A stretch of 6,744 nt of DNA from an uncultured Clostridia bacterium (lineage in GTDB: Bacteria > Bacillota > Clostridia > Lachnospirales > CAG-274). Positions 6,676-6,744 of the stretch are shown here, piece by piece (the stretch's first letter is position 1; each line of letters opens with the position of its first letter). The translations under genes were made by a program, and so were the position numbers. The notes below the pieces were generated by a model, which did no database searches, was not told the DNA's origin, and was given only the letters and a program-made list of their open reading frames with translations. The DNA lies in the NCBI GenBank assembly GCA_946630405.1, contig CAMOYW010000049.1, positions 1 to 6,744 on the forward strand. The letters run 5' to 3'.

Positions 6676-6701
6676 TGTATACCTCCTATTTTTTATATAC
6701 A
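6676..6701 (-). promoter_or_regulatory. Small inverted repeat in the leader, with the RBS in its loop
   Basis: The minus strand reads TGTATA, a 14-nt loop, then TATACA, so a 6-bp AT-rich stem can form at the inferred 5' end of the transcript. The loop holds the AGGAGG ribosome binding site. The stem is weak (one G-C pair) and may be chance. It could shield the 5' end or slightly tune translation. No regulator is implied by the sequence. Confidence 0.3.
6681..6687 (-). promoter_or_regulatory. Ribosome binding site of the HPr-like gene
   Basis: The minus strand reads AGGAGGT, a full anti-16S match, with 7 nt between it and the ATG at 6673. It is one of the two strongest RBSs in the window, together with that of murF. 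It fixes the start codon of the HPr-like gene and suggests the protein is made in quantity. Confidence 0.9.
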
Positions 6702-6706
6702 CCGTA

Positions 6707-6712
6707 ATAATA
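6707..6712 (-). promoter_or_regulatory. -10 box of sigma-A promoter
   Basis: On the minus strand this reads TATTAT, one mismatch from TATAAT, at the optimal 17-nt distance from the TTGACA box. The inferred transcription start is near position 6700. That gives a leader of about 27 nt before the ATG of the HPr-like gene. No catabolite-repressor or other operator motif is obvious around it, but only about 10 bases upstream of the -35 box are in the window. Confidence 0.85.
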
Positions 6713-6729
6713 CCCTTTATTTGCCGATT

Positions 6730-6735
6730 TGTCAA
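6730..6735 (-). promoter_or_regulatory. -35 box of sigma-A promoter
   Basis: On the minus strand this reads TTGACA, a perfect match to the housekeeping -35 consensus. It is followed by a 17-nt spacer and a TATTAT -10 box. It is the only convincing promoter I found in the window and it points at the HPr-like gene and the mur genes behind it. Confidence 0.85.
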
Positions 6736-6744
6736 GGGAAACCG

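Overview
This window is an intact stretch of the division and cell wall (dcw) cluster. All six recognisable genes lie on the minus strand, so transcription runs from high to low coordinates. The order is: small HPr-like protein, murE, murF, mraY, murD, ftsW/spoVE. The organism is most likely a Gram-positive anaerobe of the Clostridia (Bacillota), perhaps an Oscillospiraceae/Ruminococcaceae-type gut lineage. This rests on strong AGGAGG ribosome binding sites, a near-consensus sigma-A promoter, the Firmicutes-style murE-murF-mraY-murD-ftsW order, moderate GC content by eye, and a meso-diaminopimelate-type MurE (DNPR motif). The taxonomic placement below phylum is an inference.

Layout from the promoter side. 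At 6674-6744 there is a sigma-A promoter (TTGACA, 17-nt spacer, TATTAT) and a short leader with a strong RBS. At 6443-6673 lies a 76-residue HPr-fold protein that keeps the regulatory-serine motif (KSIMG) but has lost the phosphorylatable-histidine loop. Twelve bases after its stop is a perfect 12-bp hairpin (6402-6431), and murE starts 21 bases beyond that. murE and murF overlap by 4 bases (ATGA), murF and mraY overlap by 8 bases, and mraY and murD are 2 bases apart. ftsW follows murD after 39 bases. The last 84 bases (1-84) are AT-rich, and no recognisable murG start is seen there.

The enzymes act at successive steps of one pathway. MurD adds D-Glu to UDP-MurNAc-L-Ala, MurE adds meso-DAP, and MurF adds D-Ala-D-Ala. 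MraY moves the pentapeptide precursor onto undecaprenyl phosphate to make lipid I. FtsW/SpoVE polymerises lipid II into glycan strands. MurG, which converts lipid I to lipid II and often follows ftsW, is not in the window. The usual upstream partners (rsmH, ftsL, ftsI/spoVD) are replaced by the HPr-like gene.

I see no mobile element, CRISPR array, tRNA or rRNA, and no frameshift. The cluster is mostly conventional. The points most worth a second look are the histidine-less HPr-like gene heading the cluster, the hairpin that would attenuate transcription into murE, and the unexplained left edge.
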